Shown here one piece after another: positions 62,321 through 64,000 of a stretch of DNA of 64,000 nucleotides (positions are counted from its first letter, which is position 1; each line of letters begins with the position of its first letter). The notes under the pieces are model-generated. The model saw only the letters and a list, made by a program, of their open reading frames with translations. It did no database searches and was not told where the DNA came from. A program made the position numbers and the translations under genes. Origin of the DNA: Lysobacter sp. K5869 (GTDB taxonomy: Bacteria; Pseudomonadota; Gammaproteobacteria; Xanthomonadales; Xanthomonadaceae); the NCBI RefSeq assembly GCF_018847975.1, contig NZ_CP072597.1, positions 5,371,001-5,435,000 of the forward strand, read 5' to 3'.

Positions 62321-63353
62321 CGGCCGCGGCCTCCTCGTGCTTCACGGTGTCGGGGGACGCAGGATCGTCCTGCGGTGCGGATGCGCCGGCATCGGGCGAT
62401 GCCGCGTCCGCGGCGGGCGCGCTCGCGCTCGCGGCTTCGTCGCTGGCCGCGACGACGTCCGCGGCCGCGGCCTCATCGGCATCGACCGCTTCGCCGGCGA
62501 CGACGGCCGTCGCCGCCGCGACGGCTTCGGGCAGCACCTCGTCCGCATCGGACGTATCGGCGCCTTCCACCGCTTCGATCGCCGCCTGGAACGCGTCGTA
62601 ATCGTCGGCCTGCAAACCCGCCGCGGCGAGCGCGGCGTCGGCCAGTTCGGCCGCGCTCGCGCCCTCGCCTTCCTCGAGCAGCGCATCGGCGGCTTCGCGT
62701 TCGGCCATCTCCAGCGCGTGCTGGCGCGCCTCGGCGACGACGAACGACAGCGCGCCGTCCATCACCCGCCCGGCGATGCGTTCGTAATCGAAGGCCAAGT
62801 CCAGCATCGGCCCTTCGTGGATCTTTTCCTTGCGCCGCAGGATGAAGCCCTGCCGCGCCAGCGAACCCAGGTTGAACTGGATGCGGGTCTTGCCGCCGAG
62901 CTTCTCGCCGAAGTCGGCCATCAGCGTGCGTTCGTTGATCGGCTCGACCACTTCGGCGCCGACCGGCACCGGCTTGAGCTCGGCGAACATCTGCTCCTGG
63001 TCCTGATCGCGGTCGGCCTTCTGCCGCGCGATCTGGCGCTGGCGCTTGGGCAGCACCAGCAGCGCCCACAGCACCACGAGCAAGGCGATGGCGTCGCGGT
63101 CGAGCTGCAGGTTGGTCGAAGACCAGGCCTTGGCGCTGCCGAACACCGCCGATTCCTGCGGGCGGGCGATGCCGACGGCGATGTGCGCCGCATACGGATG
63201 TTCGAGCAGGCGCATGCCGACCGAGGCGAGGCGCCGGTCGAGGTCGTTGCGCAGTTCGGCGTCGGTCAGCAGTTCGCGGACCGCGGCGTCGTCGCGCGCC
63301 AGCCAGCGTTCGGCCAGCAGTCGCGCGATCAGGGAGGCGATGGGATCGTTCAT
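62313..63353 (-). CDS. KITE (MukE/MksE/JetB-like) condensin subunit
   Basis: 346 residues. The first 230 are helical with winged-helix character (LIARLLAERWLARDDAAVRE, ELRNDLDRRLASVGMRLLEHPYAAH, DRDAIALLVVLWALLVLP, then FNLGSLARQGFILRRKEKIH), as expected of KITE proteins that bind kleisin. The C-terminal about 110 residues are acidic and Ala-rich. It overlaps the upstream kleisin stop (ATGA at 63353-63350) and the SMC start (ATGTTTGA), so the three genes are translationally coupled. No clear homologue is assured; the identification rests mostly on position and fold features. Confidence 0.65.
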   Translation of the reverse strand: MNDPIASLIARLLAERWLARDDAAVRELLTDAELRNDLDRRLASVGMRLLEHPYAAHIAVGIARPQESAVFGSAKAWSSTNLQLDRDAIALLVVLWALLVLPKRQRQIARQKADRDQDQEQMFAELKPVPVGAEVVEPINERTLMADFGEKLGGKTRIQFNLGSLARQGFILRRKEKIHEGPMLDLAFDYERIAGRVMDGALSFVVAEARQHALEMAEREAADALLEEGEGASAAELADAALAAAGLQADDYDAFQAAIEAVEGADTSDADEVLPEAVAAATAVVAGEAVDADEAAAADVVAASDEAASASAPAADAASPDAGASAPQDDPASPDTVKHEEAAADV

Positions 63354-64000
63354 GCGGTGGGTACGGTGTCCTTGGCCGCTTTCTTGGCGCGCCGCTTGGG
63401 TGCGGCGCCGCTTTCGGCGGTCTTCTTGTCGTCGTGTTCGTGGTCGTCGTGTTCGCTGTCCGCGGCGTCGCGGCCGGCGGCGCGCTTGCGCTTCTTCGGC
63501 GGCGCAGCTTCGGCAGAAGCGGCCTCGGCGGAGGCGGCGGCGTCTTCGCCCTCCTCCGCCACGGCCTTGCGCTTGCGCGGCTGACGCGCGCGCAGCAGGT
63601 CTTCTTCGCTCAGCGTGTCCAGGCGGCCGCGGCTCATGTAGGCGACGCCGGAATGGCCGACGGTCTCGAACACCGGCTCCACCCGCCACGCCAGCGGCAG
63701 CCGCGCCATCGAGGCGCTGACGCCTTCGCGGTTCTCCGCGCCGGGGTCGCCGATCAGGCCGAGCAGCGACAAGCGATACGCGCTGACCGAGAAATTGTCG
63801 TGCGGCACCACTTCGGCCAACACCGCCGACGGCAGCGACGCGTCGTCGGCCGCGGGCCCACCGGCCAGCGCGGTGAGCTGGTCGAGCCAGTTCTCGGCGA
63901 AACCGAAATCGGTCGCCGCCGCGGGCGAGCCTTCCGCGCTCGGCGCGGCCTGCGCCGGCGGCAGCGATTGGTCCTCGCGCGCTTCGCGCTCGCGTTCGAC
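63350..64000 (-). CDS. Kleisin-like condensin subunit (MukF/MksB/JetA-like), N-terminus off the right edge
   Basis: The last 216 residues are present. A structured section (FAENWLDQLTALAGG, FSVSAYRLSLLGLIGDPGA, RLPLAWRVEPVFETVGHSGVAYMSRGRLDTLSEEDLLRAR) is followed by a Lys/Ala/acidic tail (RKRKAVAEEGEDAAASAEAA, PPKKRKRAAGRD, EHDDHEHDDKK). Kleisin identity is inferred from position: ATGA overlap with the KITE gene and SMC downstream. The extremely charged tail is unusual and could bind DNA or divalent metal (EHDDHEHDD). Confidence 0.5.
   Translation of the reverse strand, partial: VEREREAREDQSLPPAQAAPSAEGSPAAATDFGFAENWLDQLTALAGGPAADDASLPSAVLAEVVPHDNFSVSAYRLSLLGLIGDPGAENREGVSASMARLPLAWRVEPVFETVGHSGVAYMSRGRLDTLSEEDLLRARQPRKRKAVAEEGEDAAASAEAASAEAAPPKKRKRAAGRDAADSEHDDHEHDDKKTAESGAAPKRRAKKAAKDTVPTA

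Noticed and set aside
59462..62845. Very long open frame on + antisense to the SMC and KITE genes (over 1,100 codons)
   Set aside because: The product is a low-complexity Arg/Gly/Ala/Val run without any family motif; it is a high-GC shadow of the minus-strand genes, which show clear ATPase motifs.

Overview
The window is about 64 kb of very GC-rich DNA (roughly 70% by eye) with strong third-position GC bias. It comes from a gamma-proteobacterium of the Xanthomonadaceae, most likely Lysobacter-like. The pointers are an Ax21-type outer-membrane protein, three S46 dipeptidyl-peptidases, a bTHX ribosomal protein, the folC-SPOR-cvpA-purF order, HutF-type histidine degradation, and two dispersed intergenic repeat families: a TGTAGGAGC...GCTCCTACA dyad and an ATTCCGG/CCGGAAT dyad followed by CCATTTTG. 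The species is inferred. No tRNA, rRNA, transposase, integrase or CRISPR array was seen.

Layout. 1-2.4 kb: divergent histidine-utilisation genes hutF (runs off the left edge) and hutI. 2.8-4.9 kb: secreted M19 dipeptidase coupled to a DUF6348-like gene. 5-6.1 kb: Ax21-like barrel and bTHX. 6.3-8.9 kb: divergent merC and znuD around a good Zur box; zur itself lies at 11.1-11.6 kb downstream of gltX. 9-10.8 kb: MarR regulator with an operator on its own -10, then an MFS exporter. 13.5-14.3 kb: lpxH, followed by a 150-bp-period tandem hairpin array. 14.9-17.2 kb: TonB-dependent receptor. 17.5-24.7 kb: folC, double-SPOR protein, cvpA, purF, DUF455 and a secreted hypothetical. 25.8-28 kb: serA with a histidine phosphatase. 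28.7-30 kb: three tandem small secreted DUF6289-like proteins. 30.1-37.1 kb: three tandem S46 peptidases. 37.3-39.7 kb: threonine catabolism (tdh, kbl). 39.8-43.3 kb: HNH protein, two related secreted proteins, a pseudouridine synthase and a secreted hypothetical. 44-46.6 kb: twin OmpA-type porins. 46.9-49.4 kb: prpD and a DODA-type dioxygenase. 50.8-55.6 kb: two LysR regulators, an MFS transporter and a GDSL esterase. 55.8-58.9 kb: zinc-type alcohol dehydrogenase and an EF-G paralogue (fusA2) with an elaborate leader. 59.5-64 kb: an SMC-KITE-kleisin condensin operon that runs off the right edge.

The strongest candidates for undescribed biology are these. (1) The 400-bp leader of fusA2 looks like a transcription attenuator: promoter, 32-codon ORF, intrinsic terminator, and an identical 8-mer that could form an antiterminator. 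A second 9-codon leader ORF with a strong ribosome-binding site follows. (2) The SMC operon resembles MksBEF/Wadjet, but no nuclease gene follows it. (3) Two ~700-bp compound palindromes in opposite orientation flank about 24 kb, a possible invertible segment. (4) A tandem array of long hairpins follows lpxH. (5) The S46 triplet carries different residues at the S1-specificity position.
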